From SAR202 cluster bacterium Io17-Chloro-G7 (lineage in GTDB: Bacteria > Chloroflexota > Dehalococcoidia > UBA3495): a stretch of 11,064 nt of DNA. Positions within the stretch are counted from its first letter, which is position 1. Every line of letters begins with the position of its first letter. A program made the translations under genes and the position numbers. Shown here piece after piece: positions 1-7,094 of this stretch. The stretch covers positions 1 through 11,064 of the forward strand of contig MUCU01000061.1 in the NCBI GenBank assembly GCA_002817055.1, read 5' to 3'. The notes below the pieces were generated by a model. It saw nothing but the letters and a program-made list of their open reading frames with translations, was not told the origin of the DNA and searched no databases.

Positions 1-288
1 CCGTCGACTCAACCATCACTACCCCTCCCCAATTCCATCATGATGGCTACTATTTTATACAAATTTCAAATTGCCATTAAGACGCGATTGCCCTGATTAC
101 GATGTGTGCTATTGTAGTTTGGGGGAGTGAGTGATGGTAAACTCGTACTGGCCAACTGATACTTGAAGATGGATACTGGAAAATAGCACTCCAACAAACA
201 TATTAACCGGGATTGGGATCTCGGCTCACCACGATAAAAATGGATCGGACTGATCCACGAGCTTAACTACAAATAAGGACACATCGCT
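1..288. other. Upstream region of hflK, no gene recognised
   Basis: No convincing protein-coding gene or RNA gene is seen here. The stretch holds a possible promoter (88-115), a perfect 6-bp inverted repeat TGGATC/GATCCA at 241-257 with a 5-base loop, and the hflK ribosome binding site AAGGA at 275-279. A 10-codon ORF (134-166) preceded by a purine-rich GGGGGAG could be a leader peptide, but nothing supports its being translated. Confidence 0.5.
88..115 (+). promoter_or_regulatory. Possible sigma-70 promoter of hflKC
   Basis: TTGCCC at 88-93 is followed after 16 bases by TATTGT at 110-115, which is preceded by TGC at 107-109 and so resembles an extended -10 element. Transcription would start near 122 and leave a leader of about 165 bases before hflK. 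The match to consensus is only partial, so this is a candidate, not a firm call. Confidence 0.3.
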
Positions 289-1383
289 ATGTACCCACAG
301 GGAGGACCCAGGCAACCGGAACTAGACTTCGAGCAAATCTTGGGGCGCATCAAAGGCGCCCTGGGTCCCATCGGCGCCAGGCTGGGTGGTGGTGGCATAG
401 GGCTTGCGGTTGGCTTTTTGGTGGCTCTCATATTAGCCATCTGGCTGGCCACGGGAATTTACACCATTAGCCCTGGTGAGGAAGCAGCATTGCGGCTGTT
501 CGGAAGTGTCCGCGAGACGCCGGTTTCCGATCCTGGGCTGAAATGGTGGTGGCCCGGACCCGTGGGTGCCAAAGATAAGGTTTTGACCTCGGAAACCCGC
601 AGCATGCAGTTGGGGTTCAGAGGCCAGCAGGGAGTGGCCGATGCGGCGGTGCCGGTGGAAGCCCTGATGATTAGCGGCGATTTGAACATCGTCGACGTTC
701 GCATGGTCGTGCAATACAACATTAGTAATATCATAGACTTTCTCTTCCGGGTGGGCGACCCGGGGGAACAAGTCCGAGACATTCCGGATGGCGCTCCAGA
801 CGGCAGAACGCTGAAGGACGCTTCTGAGGCGGCGCTCCGACTGGTAGTAGGCCAGCGTTCGATTGACGATGTGCTGACCAAAAAAAGGGAAGAGGTTCAA
901 ACGGCCACCAAGGATAAGCTTCAGCAAATTCTGGACAGTTACGGAACTGGAATTAACGTTCTGAACATACAACTGCAGGACGTTAAAGCGCCGGAAGAAG
1001 TTCGAGACGCCTTCGATGATGTGCTCCGAGCCCGTCAAGAAAAAGACACAAAAATCAACCAGGCCCGGTCATTTGAAAATGACATTATTCCTAGAGCTAA
1101 CGGTGATGCCGAGCGAATTATCCGAGAAGCCGAAGCTTTCAGGGAGGCTCGGATAGCTAGAGCTGAGGGTGAAGCTGAGCGGTTTGACGTGGTGTTGGAG
1201 GAATACGCCAAAAGCGATGAATCCAAGGACGTAACCCGCCAACGGCTTTATTTAGAAGCGATGGAGCAGATCCTCCCAGGGATCAGCAAGATTATCGTTT
1301 CTCCCGAGGCAGAATCAGTATTGATATTGGGTGGGCAAGGCAACATTACTCCGATTCCGGTTGGCCCAAGGCCTAATCCGTAA
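289..1383 (+). CDS. hflK: HflK-like SPFH protein, FtsH protease modulator
   Basis: A 364-residue membrane-anchored protein of the SPFH/prohibitin superfamily. In characterised bacteria HflK pairs with HflC to form a large cage around the membrane protease FtsH and limits its access to substrates. What is seen: a Gly/Pro-rich N-terminal cytoplasmic tail, one hydrophobic segment at about residues 37-57, the SPFH core from about 58 to 245 (ISPGEEAALRLFG at its start, an APEEVRDAFDDV segment near its end), then a charged Ala/Glu/Arg-rich helix at about 245-305 typical of flotillin-like coiled coils, and a hydrophobic C-terminal strand around IIVSPEAESVLIL. Length fits bacterial HflK. The ATG start has AAGGA nine bases upstream. 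hflC follows after 109 bases in the same direction, the usual gene order. No ftsH is in the window. Assignment to HflK rather than another SPFH protein rests on the pairing and the long N-terminal tail. Confidence 0.9.
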   Translation: MYPQGGPRQPELDFEQILGRIKGALGPIGARLGGGGIGLAVGFLVALILAIWLATGIYTISPGEEAALRLFGSVRETPVSDPGLKWWWPGPVGAKDKVLTSETRSMQLGFRGQQGVADAAVPVEALMISGDLNIVDVRMVVQYNISNIIDFLFRVGDPGEQVRDIPDGAPDGRTLKDASEAALRLVVGQRSIDDVLTKKREEVQTATKDKLQQILDSYGTGINVLNIQLQDVKAPEEVRDAFDDVLRARQEKDTKINQARSFENDIIPRANGDAERIIREAEAFREARIARAEGEAERFDVVLEEYAKSDESKDVTRQRLYLEAMEQILPGISKIIVSPEAESVLILGGQGNITPIPVGPRPNP

Positions 1384-1396
1384 TAATCGGGGCTTA

Positions 1397-1461
1397 GGGC
1401 GTATTCGCCCCAAACCATGGCTTATTAGTCTGAATATTCGACGTCTTGGATATATTCCAAG
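1397..1461 (+). other. Two small inverted repeats between hflK and hflC
   Basis: The hflK-hflC gap contains GGGCG-TATT-CGCCC at 1397-1410 (5-bp stem, 4-base loop), with an alternative pairing GGGGC (1389-1393) to GCCCC (1407-1411), and CTTGGA-TATAT-TCCAAG at 1445-1461 (6-bp stem). Neither is followed by a T-tract, so they are not convincing terminators. They could be processing or stability elements of the hflK-hflC transcript or an operator; the sequence does not decide. Confidence 0.3.
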
Positions 1462-1492
1462 TCCGGTCCCTAATTAACGCAGTGAGGCCTCA

Positions 1493-2743
1493 ATGAAAAC
1501 CCTTATCATCGCCGGCGTCCTGATCATCATAGCCATAATTGTGCTCAGTCAGAGCCTATATAAGGTTGATGAGAAGGAGCAAGTGCTGGTAACCCGGTTC
1601 GGTGACGTCAAATCCGTGCACCGTACAGCGGGTCTACGAGCCAAAGTTCCGTTCGTCGACACTGTAGTCCGATTTGACCGGCGGCTGCTGCGCATTGACG
1701 CCGATCCCGAATCCATGCGCGATTCGAAAAAAGAAAACTTGGTTATTGACTCCTACGCCCGCTATCGGATCTTGGACCCGGTCCAATTCCGAAAGACTTT
1801 GATTTCGGAAGCCAATGCTTTCAGCCGATTGGGCGATATCGTTAACTCCACGCTGCGAGAGCAAATAGCGCTACGCACTCGGCCCGAGATCATCGGCGCT
1901 AGGGCCATTGTAATCGACGGGATTCCTGAGGAAGACGAAGAAGGTCTGGCCGTATTCGAAAGTACTGAGACTCGGACCTCGCTTTTGGCTGAGGTGCTTG
2001 AAGGCGTACGCCTAAGGGTTATAGCGAGTGAGACCACACGAGAGGTTTTGGTGCCAACCAACTTGGAAGGCGAGAGGACCTTCGATATAACCCTGCCCCA
2101 GGAGATCCTGGATGCCGACAACGGCGATCGGGACAGTAATCTCATAACTGGAGTGGGTGCCAGCGACATCCGGTTGGTACGTGGACCCGAGGGTGAATTG
2201 GACGGATTCGACCTCGAAGTTAGACTCTGGTCACCCGCTACCCGGACGGTAACTCTGGGCGTGCAAGAAGGCGAAACGATAAACGAAGGGGACACTTTCA
2301 CAATCCAATACTTCGTCGACAGAGAAGAGTCTCTGGGGATCGAAATCATCGACGTGAGAATCAAGCGGGCCGACTTCCCCGAATCGGTTACACCTAGCAT
2401 ATTTACGAGGATGCGTGCTGAGCGTAACCGGATTGCCACCAAGTTCCGCGCCGAAGGCGATGAGCAGGACTTGGAAATCCGTGCTGAGGCCAATAAAAAA
2501 CGGGAAGTTATCTTGGCCGATGCCGACAAGACGAGCAACCAGCTAAGGGGTGCTGGCGAAGCGGAAGCCATCCGTATCTTAGCCGAGTCGCTGGAACAAG
2601 ACCCCGAGTTCTTCGCATTCCGTCGTAGCCTGGAAGCCTACCAGCGGGTGCTAAACTCGGGGACGACAGTGATCCTATCCGCTGAGGCTGATTTATTCCG
2701 GTTCTTGGACAGCCCCGGAGCGCCGCCTGGTGCGGCCCCTTAG
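1493..2743 (+). CDS. hflC: HflC-like SPFH protein with large internal insertion
   Basis: A 416-residue SPFH protein, partner of HflK in the FtsH-modulating complex. What is seen: an N-terminal membrane anchor (residues 4-20, almost all Ile/Val/Ala/Leu), the HflC-type opening VDEKEQVLVTRFGDV and GLRAKVPFVDTVVRFDRRLL, the strand VIDSYARYRILDPVQF, then after the insertion the hallmark LGIEIIDVRIKRADFP (281-296) and FTRMRAERNRIA, and a charged Ala/Glu helix at about 318-370. Characterised HflC proteins are about 290-335 residues. Here the span between TLREQIALRT (120-129) and LGIEIIDVRI (281-290) is about 150 residues, roughly 100 more than usual; the extra part is acidic and rich in Thr and Val and looks like a beta-rich module. 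The reading frame is open throughout, so this is not a simple frame error. ATG start with GTGAGG five bases upstream. Probably transcribed with hflK. Confidence 0.88.
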   Translation: MKTLIIAGVLIIIAIIVLSQSLYKVDEKEQVLVTRFGDVKSVHRTAGLRAKVPFVDTVVRFDRRLLRIDADPESMRDSKKENLVIDSYARYRILDPVQFRKTLISEANAFSRLGDIVNSTLREQIALRTRPEIIGARAIVIDGIPEEDEEGLAVFESTETRTSLLAEVLEGVRLRVIASETTREVLVPTNLEGERTFDITLPQEILDADNGDRDSNLITGVGASDIRLVRGPEGELDGFDLEVRLWSPATRTVTLGVQEGETINEGDTFTIQYFVDREESLGIEIIDVRIKRADFPESVTPSIFTRMRAERNRIATKFRAEGDEQDLEIRAEANKKREVILADADKTSNQLRGAGEAEAIRILAESLEQDPEFFAFRRSLEAYQRVLNSGTTVILSAEADLFRFLDSPGAPPGAAP

Positions 2744-2786
2744 GGATTTGTAATTGTTGATATAAAGCGGTGCGAAATCCCCCCAA

Positions 2787-2807
2787 CCCCCCTTTAAGAA
2801 AGGGGGG
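2787..2807. repeat. C/G-run palindrome
   Basis: A perfect 9-bp inverted repeat, CCCCCCTTT / AAAGGGGGG, with a 3-base loop AAG. It lies just behind hflC and is preceded by a second C-run (AATCCCCCCAA). Such C6T3/A3G6 palindromes occur as dispersed intergenic repeats in several bacterial groups (from memory). With one copy in view its repetitive nature is an inference. It may also contribute to transcription termination. Confidence 0.5.
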
Positions 2808-2831
2808 CTTTGAAACGGCATGACCACAATG

Positions 2832-2872
2832 AAAACCCCCAATCAAGATTGAAAGACTGGGGGTTTTTGGCT
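2832..2872. terminator. Terminator between convergent hflC and aldolase genes
   Basis: AAAACCCCCA (2832-2841) pairs with TGGGGGTTTT (2858-2867): a 10-bp perfect stem with a 16-base loop, followed on the + strand by TTTTTGG then CTTTT. This fits an intrinsic terminator for the hflKC transcript. Read on the minus strand the stem also ends in TTTT, so it may serve the convergent aldolase gene too. Confidence 0.75.
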
Positions 2873-2908
2873 TTTAGATTCTGGGGCATGGTTGGTTGAT
2901 ACGGTGGT

Positions 2909-3772
2909 TTAGCGACCAGCGATGCGCCTACCTTCGGCCAACCCCTGGGTGCTCTTTTCCGGGGCGGTGATGATTATGCGGAAACCTTGCTCCAAACGCA
3001 TCGGAACCTCGGCGGCGGTGGCGCCGGTGGCGCAAGGAACGCCAGCGTTCTGGCAATCGGCCAAAATCTTAAGCAGGTTAGCCTGAACGTCCGGGTGCCC
3101 GGCGTTGCCCTTGTGACCCATGGCCACGGACATGTCCCCGGGCCCGGCCCAAATTGCGCCGATGCCTTTAGCCTCCCTGAGAATGTCCGGGAGATTCTTG
3201 ACGCCTTCAGGGCCTTCCACTATCCCCATTAGCAGCATGTTCCCGTCGGGGTCCAGTGGCCATAAATCGGCGGCATCGTAGTACTCGGCGGAGGTCAAGC
3301 CCCAGTAACGGGGCGCGATGCGGGCCCACCAACCCCGTTCGCCCTTGGGCTCAAAGTCGGCAACGCCTGGGACTTGGGGGTAACGGGCCGCTATTACCGC
3401 CGCTTGGGCGTCGGCTGCCGTATCTAGGTGTGGCAGCACCAAGCCGTAAACACCGGTGTCCAGAGCCTGCTTCATGACCCATTGGTTGTGCTCGCTGGTG
3501 TTGGGCGGTATGCGCACCATGGGCACGGGGTCTGCCTGCAGGTCGCCTTTATGAGCCACCTTTTTTCGGCTGAGCAGAAACTGAAGCGAAGTTCTTAGGT
3601 CGTTTAGGTTAAACCCTTGGTGCTCCATCTCTATGATCACCATGTCGTAATCAGCATCGGCTAAATAGGTCAGGTCGTCCAGGTTGCCGTTCCAAACCAG
3701 GCCAGAGCAAAAAACGGGCTTGTCCTGCTCCAATAACTCGATTACTTTGCTGTACCGGACGTTTGTCGCCAT
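2909..3772 (-). CDS. HpcH/HpaI aldolase family protein
   Basis: A 287-residue TIM-barrel protein of the HpcH/HpaI aldolase/citrate lyase family. Family members are metal-dependent class II aldolases that cleave or form 4-hydroxy-2-oxo acids using pyruvate or glyoxylate-like partners; the exact substrate here cannot be read from sequence. Visible motifs: IIEMEHQGF with His51 at the position of the family's catalytic base, PMVRIPPN with Arg87 (pyruvate-binding Arg position), GVYGLVLPHLDTAADAQAAV, then Glu186 in MGIVEGPEG and Asp213 in WAGPGDMSVAMG as the likely metal ligands. The start is placed at 3772 because GGGGAGG lies just upstream with good spacing; an in-frame ATG at 3787 overlaps that ribosome binding site itself, so it is unlikely. 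The gene stands alone, convergent with hflC. A closely similar insertion of Trp-rich sequence (ERGWWARIAPRYWG) separates it from classical HpaI and points to an uncharacterised subgroup. Confidence 0.85.
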   Translation of the reverse strand: MATNVRYSKVIELLEQDKPVFCSGLVWNGNLDDLTYLADADYDMVIIEMEHQGFNLNDLRTSLQFLLSRKKVAHKGDLQADPVPMVRIPPNTSEHNQWVMKQALDTGVYGLVLPHLDTAADAQAAVIAARYPQVPGVADFEPKGERGWWARIAPRYWGLTSAEYYDAADLWPLDPDGNMLLMGIVEGPEGVKNLPDILREAKGIGAIWAGPGDMSVAMGHKGNAGHPDVQANLLKILADCQNAGVPCATGATAAEVPMRLEQGFRIIITAPEKSTQGLAEGRRIAGR

Positions 3773-3787
3773 GATGGTCCTCCCCAT

Positions 3788-4252
3788 AAATATCTAGTAT
3801 CTGACCCCTAGCGGACTTATCCCCGAAAAACCGTTCTCGGTCCGAAAATTGGGTGTGAATGCCGCCTCATATCTAAACTGAGGGCCAGTGCCTACAATCT
3901 CCGAGCCATGGGCCAATTTTGTCTTTGGCAAACTGGCAGGCATTGCCCAATAATCGCTATTGGGGACGGATTATGCTCCGCCCGGCTAGTTTTGTCCACC
4001 GATGTAGGGCACTTGTCGTTGACGGGGGACGCAAAATCAAATACATTTTACGAGCCTAATAGAAATGTGGGATCTCCCGTCCTGTTTCCCCATTTCGGCG
4101 CATTCAGCATCGCACTTTCCGTTTAAGATTCCGGGGCTCGAACTGTCGGCCAATTCCCCCGTTTCGCTGGCGCCATTTTCAACTTTAGACTCTTGGTTTC
4201 AGTTTTGCCCGCCCGGATTCATCTGCAAGCCCACATTCGCCCCGAGGCTAGA
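3788..4252. other. 465-base intergenic region upstream of sucC
   Basis: This spacer separates the divergent aldolase and sucC genes. Short open frames here show no recognisable protein, no good ribosome binding sites and no similarity to families I know. No tRNA or other structured RNA was recognised. It holds the sucC promoter candidate at 4019-4047 and presumably the aldolase promoter near 3790-3900 on the minus strand, for which I see no clear consensus. Confidence 0.5.
4019..4047 (+). promoter_or_regulatory. Candidate sigma-70 promoter of sucCD
   Basis: TTGACG at 4019-4024 (five of six to the -35 consensus) is separated by exactly 17 bases from TACATT at 4042-4047 (four of six to the -10 consensus). 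Start of transcription would fall near 4054, giving a leader of about 200 bases before sucC. Confidence 0.5.
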
Positions 4253-5407
4253 ATGAAGATTCACGAGTATCAAGCCAAAGAGATGTTCACCCGTTATGGC
4301 GTAAAAATACCCGGTGGCAAAGTCGCCCGCACGCCTCAAGAAGCCAGCCGCGCCACTGAAGAATTGGGTGGACAGGCTGTTTTGAAGTCGCAAGTCCATG
4401 CGGGCGGCCGAGGGAATGCCGGCGGGGTCAAAGTTGTTCGTTCGCCAAGCGAAGCGGAAACCGTAGCCGGACAACTTTTGGGGAAGAACTTGGTCACCCG
4501 ACAGACCGATGCCCAAGGTGTGCCGGTCAACCTCCTGTTGGTGGAGGAACTAGCGAACATCGCCCATGAGTCCTACCTGGCTATCACTGTAGACTCGTTC
4601 TACCGGGGTACCGTCATTTTGGCCAGCGCCAAAGGCGGCATGGATATTGAAGAGGTGGCTGCCGCGAACCCCGAGGACATTCATACCGAATCCATCGATA
4701 GCTCTTTGGGCCTGATGCCGTTTCAGACGCGTCGACTAGCCGTCAAGCTGGGTTTTGGGCCGGAGTTGGCCCGTCCAGTAGGCCAAGCCATTGGCGCCCT
4801 TTACCGCTTGTTCATTGAGAATGACTGCTCCCTGGTGGAAATCAATCCATTGATAGCTACGGCTGAGGGTGAAATCGTAGCGCTGGACGCAAAAATTACC
4901 CTGGAAGACGACTCTCTTTTCCGCCATGCGGACCTAGTGGAGTTGCGGGACAAAACCCAAGAGGATGCCTTAGAGGCCCAAGCGGTGGATTTGGATATAT
5001 CCTACGTGACCCTAGACGGTGACGTTGGTTGCTTGGTCAACGGCGCAGGCTTGGCCATGGCTACGCTGGATGCCGCCCAGAATGCGGGAGCTTCCCCCGC
5101 TAACTTCTTGGATGTTGGTGGCGGCGCTACCGACGAGAAAGTTGCCAGTGCGGTGGAGATTATTCTATCCGACCCCAAGGTTAAGCAAGTATTGGTAAAT
5201 ATTTTCGGGGGAATCCTGCGCTGCGACATCGCCGCAAGGGGGATTGTCTTAGCCTACGGGAACAAGAACGCTGACCTACCTCTGGTTGTGCGTATGCTGG
5301 GCACCAATGTAGATGAAGGGAAAGCAATATTGAGGGACTCGGGATTGCCCGTTACCTTTGCGGATACTATCAGCGAAGCGGCCAAAGCAATTACGGCCGT
5401 CAAATAA
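4253..5407 (+). CDS. sucC: Succinate-CoA ligase (ADP-forming) subunit beta
   Basis: A 384-residue beta subunit of succinyl-CoA synthetase, which together with SucD interconverts succinyl-CoA and succinate plus CoA with formation of a nucleoside triphosphate in the TCA cycle. The N-terminal ATP-grasp domain (about 1-240) starts with MKIHEYQAKEMFTRYGV and shows HAGGRGNAGGVKVV, EINPL with Asn198 and LDAK with Asp212 as the likely Mg-nucleotide ligands. The C-terminal ligase/flavodoxin-like domain (about 250-384) shows GCLVNGAGLAMATLD, ANFLDVGGGAT and VLVNIFGGILRCD. Length matches the E. coli protein (388). The start at 4253 gives the canonical N-terminus and has GAGG five bases upstream; the in-frame ATG at 4193 would add 20 residues with no family support. 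One family-conserved Lys in GRGKAGGV is Asn here (residue 55). sucD follows after 105 bases. Confidence 0.96.
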   Translation: MKIHEYQAKEMFTRYGVKIPGGKVARTPQEASRATEELGGQAVLKSQVHAGGRGNAGGVKVVRSPSEAETVAGQLLGKNLVTRQTDAQGVPVNLLLVEELANIAHESYLAITVDSFYRGTVILASAKGGMDIEEVAAANPEDIHTESIDSSLGLMPFQTRRLAVKLGFGPELARPVGQAIGALYRLFIENDCSLVEINPLIATAEGEIVALDAKITLEDDSLFRHADLVELRDKTQEDALEAQAVDLDISYVTLDGDVGCLVNGAGLAMATLDAAQNAGASPANFLDVGGGATDEKVASAVEIILSDPKVKQVLVNIFGGILRCDIAARGIVLAYGNKNADLPLVVRMLGTNVDEGKAILRDSGLPVTFADTISEAAKAITAVK

Positions 5408-5432
5408 ACCAGCCTCGGCAAGGTTTATCGAA

Positions 5433-5468
5433 TTGAACCGTTATTTGAACTGTGATTTGAACCGTGTT
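5433..5468 (+). repeat. Three tandem 12-base repeats in the sucC-sucD gap
   Basis: Three head-to-tail copies of a 12-mer: TTGAACCGTTAT (5433-5444), TTGAACTGTGAT (5445-5456) and TTGAACCGTGTT (5457-5468). All share TTGAAC and most of the remaining bases. The unit is unbroken and noncoding. It could be a binding site array or simply a slippage product. Confidence 0.65.
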
Positions 5469-5512
5469 GCCGTTCTAAGTACACGAGTCTAAATATAAGA
5501 GAGAGCGCCTAA

Positions 5513-6397
5513 ATGGGTATCCTGGTTGATGAAAATACGCGGCTTTTGGTCCAAGGCATAACCGGACGGGAAGGCAGCTTCCATGCAAGGGCTTGCAAGG
5601 CCTACGGCACTAACCTAGTCGCAGGGGTTACCCCCGGTAAGGGTGGCCAGCTTTTTGACGATGAAGTCCCAGTTTTCGACACGGTGGCTGAAGCGGTTAA
5701 GCAGACCGATGCCAATCTATCCTTGATTTTTGTGCCCCCGCCTTTTGCCCCGGACGCCATAGTTGAGTCGGCCGACGCCGGAGTGCCCCTGATAGTTTGC
5801 ATTACAGAGGGCATTCCGGTCTTGGATATGGTACAAGTTGATAAATTCCTGCAAAACAAGCCGGTCCGGCTTATCGGGCCTAACTGCCCGGGCCTAATAA
5901 ATCCGGGAGCCAAGTGTAAGGTCGGAATAATGCCGGGTTCCATTCACCAAGCCGGAAGAGTGGGCGTCGTATCCCGCAGCGGCACTTTGACCTATGAGGC
6001 CGTGGGCCAGCTAAGCAGCTTGGGTATTGGGCAATCCAGTTGCGTGGGCATCGGTGGCGACCCGATAACCGGGACCAGCTTCATTGATGTTTTGCGGCTC
6101 TATAACGAAGACCCAGGGACGGATTTGGTAGTCTTCATCGGTGAGATTGGAGGCACCAAGGAACAGGAAGCGGCCGCCTACATCAAAGAAGGGTTCAGCA
6201 AGCCTATCTGCGCTTTGGTGGTAGGCGCCGCTGCGCCTGCGGGTAAGCGAATGGGCCACGCCGGTGCAATTATTACCGGCGAGAGCGCTAGGGTCGAGTC
6301 TAAGACCGCAGCCCTGCGCGATGCTGGCGCTACCATCATCCCAACCCCTGCCGATATTGGCGCCACCGCTGAGGCGGTTCTCAAGCAATTAAAGTAA
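5513..6397 (+). CDS. sucD: Succinate-CoA ligase (ADP-forming) subunit alpha
   Basis: A 294-residue alpha subunit of succinyl-CoA synthetase. It binds CoA and carries the histidine that is phosphorylated during catalysis. Visible: an N-terminal CoA-binding Rossmann domain ([22 protein letters not shown], residues 13-34, and GVTPGKGG), [15 protein letters not shown], the conserved [14 protein letters not shown] (119-132), [12 protein letters not shown] (152-163), and the phospho-histidine loop [12 protein letters not shown] with His249 corresponding to E. coli His246. Length fits the family (about 289-300). Start ATG preceded by a purine-rich AGAGAGAG at 5499-5506. It lies downstream of sucC in the same direction; the pair is expected to be co-transcribed. 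Confidence 0.96.
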   Translation: MGILVDENTRLLVQGITGREGSFHARACKAYGTNLVAGVTPGKGGQLFDDEVPVFDTVAEAVKQTDANLSLIFVPPPFAPDAIVESADAGVPLIVCITEGIPVLDMVQVDKFLQNKPVRLIGPNCPGLINPGAKCKVGIMPGSIHQAGRVGVVSRSGTLTYEAVGQLSSLGIGQSSCVGIGGDPITGTSFIDVLRLYNEDPGTDLVVFIGEIGGTKEQEAAAYIKEGFSKPICALVVGAAAPAGKRMGHAGAIITGESARVESKTAALRDAGATIIPTPADIGATAEAVLKQLK

Positions 6398-6402
6398 TAG
6401 AG

Positions 6403-6435
6403 TTAACCACCTGCGAAATTCGTGAAGGTGGTTAA
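6403..6435 (+). terminator. Possible terminator hairpin after sucD
   Basis: TTAACCACCT (6403-6412) and AGGTGGTTAA (6426-6435) form a perfect 10-bp stem with a 13-base loop, six bases after the sucD stop codon. The position suits a terminator or 3' end stabiliser of sucCD. There is no T-tract behind it, which lowers confidence in intrinsic termination. Confidence 0.4.
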
Positions 6436-6464
6436 GTTAGTCCGCCAGTGGATATACGCCTGGA

Positions 6465-6647
6465 TTGCATGTGTCCGGTGCATGGCTCCGGCATCGTACA
6501 GGGGCGGACGCCGCCCATGCGAGGTCGGCGGCCCGGTACTTGCAAGAAATGTTGGACGGTTCGATTTATCACGACGTGCCATTGGACGAGCAGACTCCGG
6601 ATAAAGTACGCGGGTGGATAGTCGACTTCCTGCAGGCTAACTCTTAA
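6465..6647 (+). pseudogene. Possible remnant of an alpha/beta-hydrolase C-terminus
   Basis: Reading one frame up to the TAA at 6645-6647 gives SAARYLQEMLDGSIYHDVP followed by EQTPDKVRGWIVDFLQANS. This has the look of the last 50 residues of an alpha/beta-hydrolase: a helix after a HG..D..TP segment, a strand with His, then the final WI.DFL helix. The upstream part of that frame loses resemblance, while a neighbouring frame (about 6469-6525) reads CPVHGSG followed by RTPPMR, which would join it by a frame change near 6525. No N-terminal two thirds of such a protein are present; the stretch starts directly behind the sucD hairpin. So it is read as a truncated, frame-shifted fragment. The family assignment is tentative. 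Confidence 0.35.
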
Positions 6648-6677
6648 GCAATTCCGTGAACCATATGTATCACGCTA

Positions 6678-7094
6678 ATGAATCGGAGCGACTTTCAACT
6701 CTTGGCCGGTTTACGAGTCGAGGTGGCGAATACTCTTCTCGACAACAGATAATATCTGGGCGCATACTATTTACTAGGCTACGCTGTAGAATGCGCTTTG
6801 AAGGCCTGCATAGCCAGGCAGACTCTCGAATACGATTTTCCGGATCTACGACGGGTATAAAATAGTTACACTTACGACCTAGGCAGATTATTGATCGTCT
6901 CGGGACTCAAAGAGGAGTTCGAATCGGAGTTGCGAATTAACAGTCCTCTAGCGGCATTTTGAGCTACAATCAAGAACTGGTCGGAAACCTCGAGGAATGA
7001 AACAAATATGCGGGCTAGCAAAGCGAGGGATTTGTACAGGGCGCTAACGTCGCCAAGAAATGGGGTTCTAACATGGTTGATGAGGCGCTGGTAA
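6678..7094 (+). pseudogene. HEPN-type small protein gene with three nonsense codons
   Basis: One reading frame of 138 codons plus stop, broken only by TAA at 6750-6752 (codon 25), TAA at 6858-6860 (codon 61) and TGA at 6960-6962 (codon 95). Read through them it opens MNRSDFQLLAGLRVEVANTL, continues GAYYLLGYAVECALKACIAR (residues 28-47), SYTYDLGRLL (63-72), and ends IKNWSETSR (98-106) and RNGVLTWLMRRW (127-138). The GAYYL.GYAVECALKA segment is a hallmark I associate with HEPN-domain proteins, all-helical small proteins often acting as RNases, toxins or partners of nucleotidyltransferases. A canonical RX4-6H catalytic motif is not seen; the equivalent place reads RNGVLTW. The TGA sits where a Trp would fit (TGG to TGA). 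No frame change is found, so the gene decayed by point mutation. Its end overlaps the next broken gene by 22 bases, as in an operon. Family naming is from memory of motifs. Confidence 0.72.

Noticed and set aside
134..166. Ten-codon ORF with a GGGGGAG ribosome binding site upstream of hflK, as leader peptide
   Set aside because: The predicted transcript start falls at its ribosome binding site, it has no run of regulatory codons, and such short frames arise by chance.
433..1038. 201-codon open frame on the minus strand inside hflK
   Set aside because: Antisense shadow of a clear SPFH coding sequence; no recognisable motif and no ribosome binding site.
1762..2571. 269-codon open frame on the minus strand inside hflC
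   Set aside because: Ser/Arg-rich low-complexity translation typical of an antisense shadow; hflC on the plus strand accounts for the sequence.
4193..4252. Longer sucC start giving 20 extra residues
   Set aside because: SucC proteins begin with the MKIHEYQAK-type sequence, and the ATG at 4253 has GAGG at suitable distance.
3908..4256. Two overlapping short open frames in the sucC upstream region
   Set aside because: No family resemblance, no good ribosome binding site, and they run through the promoter candidate.
5433..5468. Tandem repeat as a CRISPR array
   Set aside because: Units of 12 bases with no spacers between them; no cas genes nearby.
6656..6865. 69-codon open frame overlapping the HEPN-type pseudogene
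   Set aside because: The other frame (starting 6678) gives the family-like sequence across the same bases; this one has no recognisable features.
6960..6962. TGA in the HEPN-type gene as selenocysteine or reassigned Trp
   Set aside because: Two TAA codons interrupt the same frame, so recoding of TGA alone would not restore the protein; other genes in the window use UGG for Trp normally.
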